A DNA stretch of 64,000 nt from Nocardia sienata NBRC 100364 (GCF_001613205.1 NZ_BDBX01000021.1:1-64000), one strand, 5' to 3'. Shown: positions 8,769 to 17,300, counted from the first letter of the stretch. The notes: a model not told the origin generated them from the sequence alone. Numbers and translations: made by a program.

Positions 8769-9146
8769 ATGCCCGAACAGATCGGCGGCCGCACCTACTA
8801 CAGCCGCGAAGAAGCCGAAGCCCTCGGACTCACCCCGACCCCCGAACACCTCGCGCGCGCCCGGGCATCGTTCGACCAACTCGAGGCTGCGCAGCGCGAA
8901 GCCCACGCCAACACTCCCGACCCCGGATCCGTAGCCGATATCGACCCAGCACTACGCGCCCAGATCCAGGCCCGCGCCGACGACGTCCACGCCGGAACCG
9001 ACGCCGAAGGCTCTACCCTGCGCGACGGTGCGTGGTACGACGCCGAAGGAAACCTGCTCTACACCCAAGGACCGGGAGGCTGGTACGACCCCTCCGGGGT
9101 GCTGGTCTACGACCTGCTGGGCCGCCGACCGGGGAGTCGGGGTTGA
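8769..9146 (+). CDS. Candidate immunity or accessory protein of the ART toxin
   Basis: The 125-aa acidic soluble protein starts at ATG 8769, 12 bp after the toxin stop, behind GAGAGAGA. It opens with GGRTYYSREEAEALGLTP, followed by a helix and a Trp/Tyr/Gly-rich tail (AWYDAEGNLLYTQGPGGWYDPSGVLVYDLL) with two similar WYD-G-LxY units. I recognise no family. Position directly behind a toxin gene, small size and negative charge fit an immunity protein, but nothing in the sequence proves this. The WYD tail could also be a secreted C-terminal repeat, making it an effector accessory. Confidence 0.6.
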   Translation: MPEQIGGRTYYSREEAEALGLTPTPEHLARARASFDQLEAAQREAHANTPDPGSVADIDPALRAQIQARADDVHAGTDAEGSTLRDGAWYDAEGNLLYTQGPGGWYDPSGVLVYDLLGRRPGSRG

Positions 9147-9255
9147 AGGGTTCGGTGGATGTCGGCATCGACTGGCGGCAGGCGGAGCGACAGCGCGCGG
9201 GCCTCCCGCACAACCCCTCGGTACCGTCGGCGTGACCACCGGAGATAATGCCGCG

Positions 9256-10467
9256 ATGGACTCCGCGACAACCGGTGCTCTCGACGGTATCCGGGTACTC
9301 GAGATCGGTACGCTGATCTCCGGCCCGTTCGCCGGCCGCCTGCTGGGTGATATGGGCGCCGAGGTGATCAAACTCGAGCCCCCGGACGCCCCCGACCCGC
9401 TACGCACATGGGGCCAGGCCGAACTGGACGGGCATCATTTCTTCTGGACCGTGCACGCGCGCAACAAGAAAGCGATCACGCTGAATCTGCGCGAGGACGC
9501 GGGACGGGACCTGTTCCTGGACCTCGCCACGAAATCCGACATCATCGTGGAGAACCTGCGGCCCGGCACGCTGGAACGGTGGGGTCTGGGCTACGACATA
9601 CTGAGCGAGCGCAACCGAGGCATCATCCTGGTACGGGTATCCGGATACGGGCAGACCGGCCCGGAAGCCCGCAAGGCCGGCTACGCCTCGGTCGCCGAAG
9701 CGGCCAGCGGCCTGCGCCATATGAACGGTTTCCCCGGCGGCCCACCCCCGCGGCTCGCGCTCTCCCTCGGCGACAGCCTGGCCGGAATGTTCGCCGCCCA
9801 GGGAGCATTGGCGGCGCTCTACCGGCGCACCGTCACCGGAGAGGGGCAGATCGTCGACGCCGCGCTCACCGAAGCCTGCCTGGCGGTGCAGGAGTCCACC
9901 ATCCCCGACTACGACATCGGCGGCGTGGTCCGCGGCCCGTCGGGCACCCGGCTGGAAGGTATCGCGCCGTCCAATATCTACCGCACCGCCGACGGGAGCT
10001 GGGTGGTGATCGCGGCCAACCAGGACACGGTCTTCCGCAGGCTCTGCGCGGCGATGGGCCAACCGGAACTGGCCACCGACGAACGGTTCGCGAATCACTC
10101 CGCACGCGGCCGCAACCAGGACGAACTCGATGCGATCATCGGCGAATGGGCGGCGCGGCGACAACCCGGTGAGATCATCGCGACGCTCGGTGACGCCGGG
10201 GTGATCAGCGGGCCGATCAATACCGTCGCCGAGGTGGTCACCGACCCGCAACTGAACGCGCGCGGCATGATCGCCGACCACTACGACGAGCGCATCGAAC
10301 GGAATGTGTTGGGTCCGGGGGTCGTGCCCGTGCTGTCGGCGACCCCGGGGACCATCCGCAATGCCGGGCCGGCGCGGCCGGGTCAGCACAACGACGAGGT
10401 GTATTCCGGTCTGCTCGGGAAGTCCGCCGCCGAGATGGCGGCACTGCGGTCGCAGGGGATCGTCTAG
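9256..10467 (+). CDS. CaiB/BaiF family (class III) CoA transferase
   Basis: The 403-aa enzyme shows the interlocked class III CoA-transferase fold. Visible are GIRVLEIGTLISGPFAGRLLGDMGAEVIKLE at the N-terminus (two overlapping segments), HFFWTVHARNKKAITLNL, ENLRPGTLERWGLGYD, and the catalytic Asp173 in LSLGDSLAGM. These enzymes move CoA between carboxylic acids, often formyl- or succinyl-CoA donors; the substrate here is unknown. ATG 9256 has GGAG 11 nt upstream. GTG 9232 in the same frame is an alternative without a ribosome site. It is not obviously in an operon. Confidence 0.9.
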   Translation: MDSATTGALDGIRVLEIGTLISGPFAGRLLGDMGAEVIKLEPPDAPDPLRTWGQAELDGHHFFWTVHARNKKAITLNLREDAGRDLFLDLATKSDIIVENLRPGTLERWGLGYDILSERNRGIILVRVSGYGQTGPEARKAGYASVAEAASGLRHMNGFPGGPPPRLALSLGDSLAGMFAAQGALAALYRRTVTGEGQIVDAALTEACLAVQESTIPDYDIGGVVRGPSGTRLEGIAPSNIYRTADGSWVVIAANQDTVFRRLCAAMGQPELATDERFANHSARGRNQDELDAIIGEWAARRQPGEIIATLGDAGVISGPINTVAEVVTDPQLNARGMIADHYDERIERNVLGPGVVPVLSATPGTIRNAGPARPGQHNDEVYSGLLGKSAAEMAALRSQGIV

Positions 10468-10651
10468 ATCGCCCGCCGGTGTCACGATCCCGACGCAGGA
10501 ACGGGACACCGAGGTGATGTGGTGCTCGCAGCCGCACTCCGGGATCGACGCACCCGGCGAAGCGCTCCGGCCGCGAGCGATCCGCCGATTCCGGTTTCCG
10601 AGAGCGGCCCGCTCCACGATGCGGAGCGGCTATCATCGTATGTTGGCGTGA

Positions 10652-10703
10652 GACACCATTCGGCACAACATCGTCGGCGACGATGTTGTGCCGAATGCGT
10701 GTC
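10652..10703. repeat. 52-bp near-perfect palindrome upstream of the MetE-like gene
   Basis: Two 20-nt arms (10657-10676 and 10678-10697) are exact reverse complements around a single G. The pairing continues outward with GACAC (10652-10656) and GTGTC (10699-10703) after one bulged C. The loop is too small for a normal terminator. It lies 185 bp after the CoA transferase and 63 bp before the MetE-like gene. It could be an operator, a palindromic element or a cruciform-prone site. Both strands encode the same peptide across it because of the symmetry. Confidence 0.85.
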
Positions 10704-10766
10704 GGCCGCTTCGGGCGATCGGCGCCGAGCCGGTCGTCTTCCTGCCGGGCGACAGAAGAGTGACGC

Positions 10767-11903
10767 ATGACCAGGTACGCGCATTTTGTAGGTAGCCTCC
10801 CCCGCGAACTGATGACAGGAGGTGATCGTGGCGTCCTGGACTGGTTCGCGGCGCACACCGATGGCCGTCCCGTCACCGCGATTCCCTGCGATCTGGATCC
10901 CGACTGGATCCTGGCCTATCTGAAGGACCTCGGGAACCGCACCGACGCCCTGGAGGTATTGCGTCCGGGAGGATTCGACGGATACTCCGATTTCCCCACC
11001 TACGGCGTCCGGTCCGGACGGACGCTCGAACCGCGAGATGTTTCGATGAACCGCGTCGAGCGGATCGGCGAAGTGGTGACGGCCTTCGAGTCGTTCCTGC
11101 GAGACCGGCCCGAACTGGCCGGGACCAAGCTGCAGCTCAGCCAGCCCCACCCGCTGGACCTCGCCATGTTCGTCCACGCCGGTGGCGCGGTGGCCACCGG
11201 CCTGCCGGTCGGACTGGCGTTGCGGCGGTCGAATCTGGCACTCACTGCATTGCGGAATCTCCCGGTTTTCACCGAGGCCGTACTGCAGGAGATGCGTGAG
11301 GTACGCCGGCGGCACGGCGATCTGATCGTCTGGCAGGTGGAAACCCCGATCTCGCTGTTGAGTATGGTCAAGGCGCAGCAGCTGGGGGCGTTGTGGGCGC
11401 TGGCGCCGGTGGTCGCGGGACAACTCGCCGGTTTCCTGGAGAAGGTGCACGAAGTCGATCGCGAGCACGGTGTCGAGGCCGAGACCATCGTGCACCTGTG
11501 TTACGGCGATTATCAGCATGAGAGCTTGCTGAGCCCGCGCAACCTGGCGCCCGCCGTCGCGCTGCTGAACCGTACCGGCCGCCGTCTCGCCGCGCGCGGA
11601 GTGCCGGTCCCCCGCGTGCACATCCCGTGTGCGTACGGCGCCCATCCCGCACCGGTCGACCCCGCGTTCTACGCTCCGCTGCACGAACTCGGGCCCGAAT
11701 GGCGACTGATCGCGGGTGTGGTTTCCACCGACGACCCCGACCGGAGCGCGCAAGCGCTGTCCCTTTTCGAACAGGCCCGCGATACCACCGCCTACGGGGT
11801 GGCCGCCGCCTGCGGTTTCGGTCGCAACGAGGCCGAGGAGGCCGAACGGGGTGCCGCGACCATCGCCTCGCTCGTCCGGGCACCGGAGGGTAGCCGGGGC
11901 TGA
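10767..11903 (+). CDS. MetE/UROD-like protein with cobalamin-independent methionine synthase zinc motif
   Basis: This 378-aa protein has the feel of the MetE C-terminal barrel. HLCYGDY places His243 and Cys245 where MetE binds its catalytic zinc, and AAACGFGRN places Cys349 where the later zinc Cys lies. The N-terminus (HFVGSLPREL) resembles the barrel start seen in MetE/UROD-superfamily proteins. It is about half the length of full MetE, so it resembles the short MetE-like methyltransferases that use small-molecule methyl donors or act on thiols. The substrate is unknown. ATG 10767 is chosen with a weak AGAAGAG site. A strong hairpin terminator follows the gene. Confidence 0.65.
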   Translation: MTRYAHFVGSLPRELMTGGDRGVLDWFAAHTDGRPVTAIPCDLDPDWILAYLKDLGNRTDALEVLRPGGFDGYSDFPTYGVRSGRTLEPRDVSMNRVERIGEVVTAFESFLRDRPELAGTKLQLSQPHPLDLAMFVHAGGAVATGLPVGLALRRSNLALTALRNLPVFTEAVLQEMREVRRRHGDLIVWQVETPISLLSMVKAQQLGALWALAPVVAGQLAGFLEKVHEVDREHGVEAETIVHLCYGDYQHESLLSPRNLAPAVALLNRTGRRLAARGVPVPRVHIPCAYGAHPAPVDPAFYAPLHELGPEWRLIAGVVSTDDPDRSAQALSLFEQARDTTAYGVAAACGFGRNEAEEAERGAATIASLVRAPEGSRG

Positions 11904-11933
11904 TCCGCCGGGCGAACACCGTCCGATCCCGAA

Positions 11934-11975
11934 GCGCCCCACCCGGCGGTTGTTCCAAGCCGCCGGGTGGGGCGC
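11934..11975 (+). terminator. Strong hairpin terminator
   Basis: Sixteen-base perfect arms (11934-11949 and 11960-11975) flank a 10-nt loop, 31 bp after the stop of the MetE-like gene. No T-tract follows, as is usual in high-GC actinobacteria. Confidence 0.85.
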
Positions 11976-12076
11976 CGTCTTCGCCTCCGCCGCGGTCTCC
12001 GCCGACCGCACGCACCGCGCGACAACCCTCGCCGGGGTCCCGCGGATTCATCCGACACCCAGCATCCACCCAGCGA

Positions 12077-12104
12077 TTGCGGTACCGCGTGCGCGGACTA
12101 TAGT
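12077..12104 (+). promoter_or_regulatory. Predicted sigma70-type promoter
   Basis: TTGCGG (12077-12082) and TATAGT (12099-12104) are separated by 16 bp. Transcription would start near 12111, giving a leader of about 290 nt before the P450 gene and including the small frame at 12132. Confidence 0.55.
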
Positions 12105-12131
12105 GCTGCACCGAACTGACGAGAGGCACGC

Positions 12132-12245
12132 ATGAGACAGGCTGTCGCTGTGACAATTCCATGGACCGGGCCGGGTACGACGGTCGCGACCCATGCCGAG
12201 TTGCCCCGAACAGCGATACCCGCCCGCCGATCGACCGGTGCATGA
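12132..12245 (+). CDS. Possible small protein or leader peptide, 37 aa
   Basis: ATG 12132 follows GAGAGG and lies about 20 nt after the expected start of transcription from the promoter at 12077-12104. It encodes 37 residues beginning MRQAVAVTIPWTGPGTT and ending RRSTGA. It has no transmembrane segment and I recognise no family. The promoter and ribosome site are the main support. It could be an independent peptide or an upstream frame in the leader of the P450 gene. Confidence 0.3.
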   Translation: MRQAVAVTIPWTGPGTTVATHAELPRTAIPARRSTGA

Positions 12246-12401
12246 ACGGGATGGCGGACGACTCGACCTCACCGGAAATTGCCGTGGCCGCCTGAGATGT
12301 TCGGCCGTGCTGTAGTCAGTGAAATTCATGGGGGAACAGCCAGGCGCACGAGTCCGTGCCGAATCCCATCTCGTTCGAGTCTTTTATCTGGAGTCGCATC
12401 C

Positions 12402-13694
12402 TTGTCCACACCACGCCGTATCCCCCTATCGCAGTCGTCGACGATGACGGGGACATACCCCGCAACCCCCGCTCCGGTCGCCGAACCCCCGAGCCCGCGG
12501 TACCCGATGTACACGCAGGAGTTCGCCACGGACCCCCATCGCGCGTACCGCGACATGCGAGAGCAGTTCGGGTCACTGGTCCCGGTGGATCTGGCGCCCG
12601 GAGTCCCGGCCACTCTGGTGATCAACCACAAGATCGCCGTGCGTATCCTCAACGACCCCGACCATTTCCCGGCCGACCCCCGGTACTGGCAGGAGACCGT
12701 ACCGCAGGATTCTCCGGTGCTGCCGATGATGAAATGGCTCCCGGCCGCCCGGAACAACGTCGGTGAAGTCCACGCCCGCTATCGGCAGGCATCCGCCGAC
12801 AGTATCGACGGCGTGGACCTCAACGCGTTGCCGTATACGGTCGAGCGTATCGCCACCGGGCTGATCAACGACTTCTGCGAGCACGGCACCGCTGATCTGA
12901 TGAGTCAGTACGCCTTCCCGCTTGCGCTCGAGATCATCAATCACGTCTGCGGCTGCCCCGACGACATCGGCAGGCGGATCGCGGCGGGTATGGCCGCGCG
13001 CTTCGACACAGTGCGGGCCGAGGAGGGTATGGGGATACTCAAATCCGCCCTGATGGAACTCATCCATCTCAAGCGCGATCGGCCGGGTGACGATGCCACC
13101 TCGCGGCTCGCCGAACACACCACCGGGCTCGACGACGTCGAGGTGTTCGCTCAATTGATGAGCTTCTACGGAGCCGGTTTCGAGGCTCAGCGCAATCTCA
13201 TCACCAACGCGCTGTTGCTCATGATCACCGAACCGCAGTACGGACCCGGGGACACCTTCGGGGGAAATCTGTCGACCGACGACGCCATCGACAACGTGCT
13301 CTTCAACGACCCGCCGATGGCCAACTTCTGCACCACCTACCCGCGCCAGCCCATACCTGTCGCCGATACCTGGCTGCCCGCTCACCAGCCGGTGGTCATC
13401 AGCCTTTCGGCCTGCAACAACGACCCCGAGATCCGCAGCGACCACGACACCCCCGGGGGCAGTTTCGTCGGCAACCGCTCCCATCTGGCCTGGAGCGTAG
13501 GTCCGCACGCCTGCCCGGCGCAATCATTGGCCCGCACCGCTGTGCGCAGCGCGATCGATGTGGTACTCAACGCCATCCCCGACCTCCGCCCGGATACCCG
13601 GCAGGAACTGGTATGGCGGCCCGGCCCGTTCCACCGGGCACTCGCGGGGTTGCCCGTCGTCTTCGAGCCCGCTCCCCCGCTGCCGGTGATGTAG
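12402..13694 (+). CDS. Cytochrome P450 lacking the ExxR motif (CYP157-like)
   Basis: The 430-aa protein is a soluble bacterial P450. The I-helix segment FYGAGFEAQRN (about 255-265) and heme-ligand region LAWSVGPHACPAQSLAR, with Cys371 as the axial ligand, are clear. The K-helix, which normally reads ExxR, reads DNVLFNDPP (about 297-305), so both Glu and Arg are absent. The actinobacterial CYP157 family is known to lack ExxR, and its CPA after the heme Cys is similar. I chose TTG 12402 because CTGGAG lies 10 nt upstream; ATG 12444 is an alternative. The substrate is unknown, and no ferredoxin is adjacent. Confidence 0.85.
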   Translation: MSTPRRIPLSQSSTMTGTYPATPAPVAEPPSPRYPMYTQEFATDPHRAYRDMREQFGSLVPVDLAPGVPATLVINHKIAVRILNDPDHFPADPRYWQETVPQDSPVLPMMKWLPAARNNVGEVHARYRQASADSIDGVDLNALPYTVERIATGLINDFCEHGTADLMSQYAFPLALEIINHVCGCPDDIGRRIAAGMAARFDTVRAEEGMGILKSALMELIHLKRDRPGDDATSRLAEHTTGLDDVEVFAQLMSFYGAGFEAQRNLITNALLLMITEPQYGPGDTFGGNLSTDDAIDNVLFNDPPMANFCTTYPRQPIPVADTWLPAHQPVVISLSACNNDPEIRSDHDTPGGSFVGNRSHLAWSVGPHACPAQSLARTAVRSAIDVVLNAIPDLRPDTRQELVWRPGPFHRALAGLPVVFEPAPPLPVM

Positions 13695-13904
13695 CACAGC
13701 CCAGGAGCGGCGAGCCGCCACGTAATCGTCCTGATCATCATGGCCGCCTCGGCGGGCAGCAGCGCGGCGAGGTAGAGCTCATCGGCCGGGCCGCGCAGTG
13801 CGCCCACCATGATCCAGTTTCCGCCGGCGTCCCGCGACATGGTCTTGGGATTCCCGGAGAACCCGCTGACGGAGCGACATATACCGGTAAATACTGGCAT
13901 TCAC

Positions 13905-13933
13905 TGGACTTCCCTGGAATAGCCCCCTACATT
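13905..13933 (+). promoter_or_regulatory. Promoter for the nuclease-helicase operon (leaderless start)
   Basis: TGGACT (13905-13910), a 17-bp spacer and TACATT (13928-13933) lie 7 nt before ATG 13941. This geometry gives a leaderless transcript starting at or next to the ATG. Confidence 0.6.
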
Positions 13934-13940
13934 TCACCCC

Positions 13941-14726
13941 ATGCCCACCGCCGAGGCGCTCGAAGCGCGCATAGCCGAGTTACGCGCGCAAGTGCGCCGG
14001 GCCGCCGGATCCGGAGACCGGACCGCGGCCCGCCGGTTGCGCGCCCAACTCCGGGCCGCCGAAACAGAATGGGACACCGCGGTTCTCGGGGCGCCGGAAC
14101 AACCCGCGCCGGCCCGGCAGACCGCGGCGGCGGTACCGGTCCGCGAGCACGTCCATCGGGCACTCACCCTGCTGTCCGTACCCGCCGCCCCGAAACTGGT
14201 ACTCGCCGTGCACGACGCGTTCTTCTCCGGAGAACTGGTCCCGGCGCGGCTCACCAGCCTGCGCCGCGACGAGGAGCGGTCCTTCCGGGCGGCACCCTAC
14301 GCCCGCCCGTACTACATCTGCGCCGCCATGACCACCGATCTGCTGGCCCCGGCCCGCGGCCTGCTGGCAGTGAGTACCTGGTCGTCGGCGCAGCGTATGG
14401 TCGGGCCGTTGAGTCCGCGAGTGGATCTGCTCACCGGAGCCATCCGGTTGGCCCGGCACATGACCGACCACGGATGCACACCCGCGGGGCAACGCGTGCT
14501 GTGGCAGCTGGCGGTGTCCATCCCCGGCGCGACCGACGGGAAGAACATCGACCCCGAGGCCGTACGGGCGGCCGCGGAACGGGAACTAGAGGTGCACAGA
14601 GACGACGACATACAGCAGCGGGCCGACGCCGCGGAGCGGGCGGTGCGGCAACTGGCGGATCCCGCGGCGCAATTGTTCGGCGTTCGGCTCGCGGTAGCCG
14701 ACCGGCGAGGACAACGAGGGGCCTGA
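13941..14726 (+). CDS. Unknown protein opening the nuclease-helicase operon
   Basis: The 261-aa protein begins with a charged coiled-coil-like helix (about residues 4-48, rich in Glu, Arg and Ala). A mixed alpha/beta body follows (AAPKLVLAVHDAFFSGELVPARL; YARPYYICAAMTTDLLAP), and a second helical stretch lies near the C-terminus (RADAAERAVRQLADPAAQLFG). I do not recognise a family. A good leaderless promoter precedes it. The stop at 14724-14726 is 1 nt from the ATG of the nuclease gene, so it is the first gene of a four-gene translationally coupled operon. A sensor, adaptor or DNA-recognition role would fit its place, but is inference. Confidence 0.8.
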   Translation: MPTAEALEARIAELRAQVRRAAGSGDRTAARRLRAQLRAAETEWDTAVLGAPEQPAPARQTAAAVPVREHVHRALTLLSVPAAPKLVLAVHDAFFSGELVPARLTSLRRDEERSFRAAPYARPYYICAAMTTDLLAPARGLLAVSTWSSAQRMVGPLSPRVDLLTGAIRLARHMTDHGCTPAGQRVLWQLAVSIPGATDGKNIDPEAVRAAAERELEVHRDDDIQQRADAAERAVRQLADPAAQLFGVRLAVADRRGQRGA

Positions 14727-14727
14727 G

Positions 14728-15825
14728 ATGACGCTTGCGGAGAAGACACTGACCCACCGGCTCGACGAATTGCGCGGCGACGCACCGGTCACCCGGCACA
14801 ATGCCCGGACCATCGCCGCACTCACCGCCAATCCGGGCTGCGCGCGCCGGGCACTGCTGGATGCCGCGGCGGTGGACAAGACCGTGATCGCCCGGGAACT
14901 GGGCTTCCCGCCGAAATTCGGTCAGTCCCCGTTCGCGATCACCCGCGGCAACAGCTTCGAGGCCATGGTGAAGGCCCACGGCTGCGCCGAACTACTGCGG
15001 CTGCTGCGCGAAGAACTCGGGCTGACCATCCCGGAGGTCGGCTACCACGATCTGGAGACCGTCGGGGACAACGCGAGCAATTCGGTGCGTTACCAGCGCA
15101 CCAAACAGCTACTGGGCCAGGCGCTGAGCTCGGGCCAGGGCACCCTGTTCGATCATCCGCTGCTGCGCTTGGAGATCGCCGGTGCCACCGCCTATCTGGA
15201 ACCGGATGTGGTGGCCCTGCAGATCGGTGGCCTGTTCCACGTGGTGGAGATCAAATCGTTCGCCGTCGTCGACGGACAGGCCGATCCCGCGCAGGTGGCC
15301 TCGGCCGCCCGGCAGTCGGCGGTCTACGTCCTGGCCATGCGCGAGCTGCTGCGCGAACTCGGGCAATCCCCGGAACTGGTCGCGCACAGCTCGATCCTGG
15401 TGTGCGCCCGTGATTTCACCAACCGACCGACCGCCGCTCTGGTGGACCTGCGCAAACAGCTCGCGGTGATCGGCCGCCAGCTGTCCCGGCTCACCTCCAT
15501 CGACACCCTGCTCGATCTGGTCCCGCCCGGCGCCTCGTTCACACCGGGCGACGGACTGCCGGGCACTGTCGCGGCGATACCGTCGCGCTACGCCCCGGAA
15601 TGCATGTCCAGCTGTGAACTCGCCTTCGCCTGCCGCTCCGAGGCCCGGACCCAGGGTTCGGTGGACACTCTCGGCCGCGGCGTCTGCGACGACCTCGGCG
15701 GTATCGACAACCTCGACACGGTGCTCGCCCTGGCCGACGGCACCCTGGACCCGGGTCCCGAACACGCCGATATCGCGGAGATGCTCCGCCGGGCCCGGGC
15801 GCTGCGCCTGGAGGTCGCCCGATGA
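14728..15825 (+). CDS. RecB/Cas4-like PD-(D/E)XK nuclease with cysteine cluster
   Basis: The 365-aa protein has the motifs of RecB-family nucleases: GNSFE around 74-78, Asp160 in LEPDVV (motif II), E174-I-K176 in HVVEIKSF (motif III), and QSAVY with Gln196 and Tyr200 (the QxxxY motif). A C-terminal ECMSSCELAFAC segment supplies Cys292, Cys296 and Cys302. With Cys38 near the N-terminus this resembles the Fe-S cluster of Cas4 and AddB-type nucleases; Cys320 is a spare candidate. Predicted role: metal-dependent DNA end processing or cleavage in the cytoplasm. It overlaps the next gene by ATGA (15822-15825), and a helicase lies two genes downstream, so a nuclease-helicase complex is likely. Confidence 0.8.
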   Translation: MTLAEKTLTHRLDELRGDAPVTRHNARTIAALTANPGCARRALLDAAAVDKTVIARELGFPPKFGQSPFAITRGNSFEAMVKAHGCAELLRLLREELGLTIPEVGYHDLETVGDNASNSVRYQRTKQLLGQALSSGQGTLFDHPLLRLEIAGATAYLEPDVVALQIGGLFHVVEIKSFAVVDGQADPAQVASAARQSAVYVLAMRELLRELGQSPELVAHSSILVCARDFTNRPTAALVDLRKQLAVIGRQLSRLTSIDTLLDLVPPGASFTPGDGLPGTVAAIPSRYAPECMSSCELAFACRSEARTQGSVDTLGRGVCDDLGGIDNLDTVLALADGTLDPGPEHADIAEMLRRARALRLEVAR

Positions 15826-17300
15826 GCGTGCTCAGCGCGCTGGCGAAAGTGACCGCGGTACGCAGCGGTCGCGCCGAACCCATCGCCGACCGGCGGCACT
15901 ACCACCTCTCGGACCGTCCCCTCGTGCTCGTGCCGCTGCGGCTGGCCGGTGAGGCCGCGGCGCCGCTGGCGGTCGCGCTCGGCTCGTCCCCGCACGATAT
16001 GACCGTGCTGATAGTGGCCCAGCCCCGCGACCGGGTGCTGCGCCTGCGGTTCATCGAACACTTCGCCGACCGGGTACTGCCCTACATCTCGTCGTTCTGC
16101 GAGGACGCCGAGGAACTGACGGTGAAATCGACCGGCGAGGCCTACCTGCGTTATATGGACGCACCGCAACTGCTGATACCCAATCCCGGCGGCGCCGAAT
16201 TCCTGCGGCTGCTGGGCCGGTCGGTGCGGTTCCATCGCACCGAGGGCGAGAACGCGGTCCCGGAGTCACTTCCGCTGCTGGGACGCTGGCTCACCTGGTT
16301 CGGTGATCGGTCCGATTTCCCGGGGTCCAGTGTGTGCCTGGCGATGACCTCGGTACTCACCACCCACTGGGCATCCGGGCAGTCCGCGCTCGAGGACGGT
16401 AATCTCGCCGCCCTGCTCGGCTGGATCGACCCGCCCGCCGGGATGACGGGGCCGGAGGCCGCCGCCCTGGCCGAGGATCCGCTGGCCTATCCGCCCGCCG
16501 GCCCGGCCACCGATCCCGGCTTCGACAACGAGGAGCTGGCGCCACTGATCGCCGCCTACGACGGCGCCGAGCACGAATGGGCCAAAGTCGTGGCCGCCGA
16601 ACGGCTCGAACAGGCATTGCGCGGGCAACTGGAACCGACCTGGCAGCTGATGTGGCGGGCCGTGGAACTGCTGCGCGCCCTGCCGGAAGGCGCGAGCGTG
16701 GCGAAACGGTGGACCGACGATCGCGCCGCGTTCTCCTGGTTCGTGGCCGATATCCCGGAAGGCTATCCGCAGGCCCGCCGCGATTCGGCGGTCTCGGCGA
16801 CCCGGCGGCTGCTCAAACAGGAACAGGCTCTCGACACCTTCCAGGCCCAGCGTGCCTTCGACGATCCCCGGGTCCTGATCGAATACCGGCTCGTCGGCGA
16901 AGCGTTCCACGGGACGGTCAGCGACTGCGAACCCGAGCGGCGGGCGAAACCGAAATCCCGCGAGGTACCGCGGCCGTATCTGTGGGTACACACCGCCGAC
17001 CCCTTCCGGGCCCGCGTCGGGGAGACCCTCATCCGTATCGACCGGCCCGCGCAGAAGGCCGAGGTCGTCGCGGTGGAGGAGGATGTGATCCAGCTGGAAC
17101 TGGTCAGCGGGATGGGGCAGGGCAAGAACCCCGCGGCCGGCAGTGTCCCCGAGGAGGGCGACGCGATCGGCTTCGCCCGTTTCTCCCCCAGCGGTTTCGG
17201 CGGCCCGCCCGCCAAACTCCCGCCGCGGGAGGAGACGCCGTGGACCCACGGCGGCCCGCCGCCCGAACCGACCCTCGAACTCGCGGAGGAATGGTCGTGA
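15822..17300 (+). CDS. Unknown protein between nuclease and helicase
   Basis: A 492-aa soluble protein without signal peptide or membrane segment. The first third is alpha/beta-like (LVLVPLRLAGEAAAPLAVAL; DMTVLIVAQPRDRVLRLRFIEHF). The middle is helical and Trp-rich. Residues about 385-450 look beta-rich (PYLWVHTADPFRARVGETLIRI; AEVVAVEEDVIQLELVSGMG), reminiscent of a small OB or SH3-like barrel, and the last 50 residues are Pro-rich. I recognise no family. It overlaps the nuclease gene at its start (ATGA) and the helicase gene at its end (GTGA), so all three are made in register. A scaffold or nucleic-acid-binding subunit is a reasonable inference. Confidence 0.8.
   Translation: MSVLSALAKVTAVRSGRAEPIADRRHYHLSDRPLVLVPLRLAGEAAAPLAVALGSSPHDMTVLIVAQPRDRVLRLRFIEHFADRVLPYISSFCEDAEELTVKSTGEAYLRYMDAPQLLIPNPGGAEFLRLLGRSVRFHRTEGENAVPESLPLLGRWLTWFGDRSDFPGSSVCLAMTSVLTTHWASGQSALEDGNLAALLGWIDPPAGMTGPEAAALAEDPLAYPPAGPATDPGFDNEELAPLIAAYDGAEHEWAKVVAAERLEQALRGQLEPTWQLMWRAVELLRALPEGASVAKRWTDDRAAFSWFVADIPEGYPQARRDSAVSATRRLLKQEQALDTFQAQRAFDDPRVLIEYRLVGEAFHGTVSDCEPERRAKPKSREVPRPYLWVHTADPFRARVGETLIRIDRPAQKAEVVAVEEDVIQLELVSGMGQGKNPAAGSVPEEGDAIGFARFSPSGFGGPPAKLPPREETPWTHGGPPPEPTLELAEEWS

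Noticed and set aside
10767..11903. Full-length MetE methionine synthase
   Set aside because: The protein is about half the length of MetE and lacks its N-terminal domain; only the zinc-site-like motifs are shared.
13700..13900. Minus-strand frame between the P450 and the nuclease operon that reads somewhat protein-like
   Set aside because: It starts without a ribosome site and runs into the P450 on the opposite strand; it may be a gene fragment, but the evidence is too weak to list.
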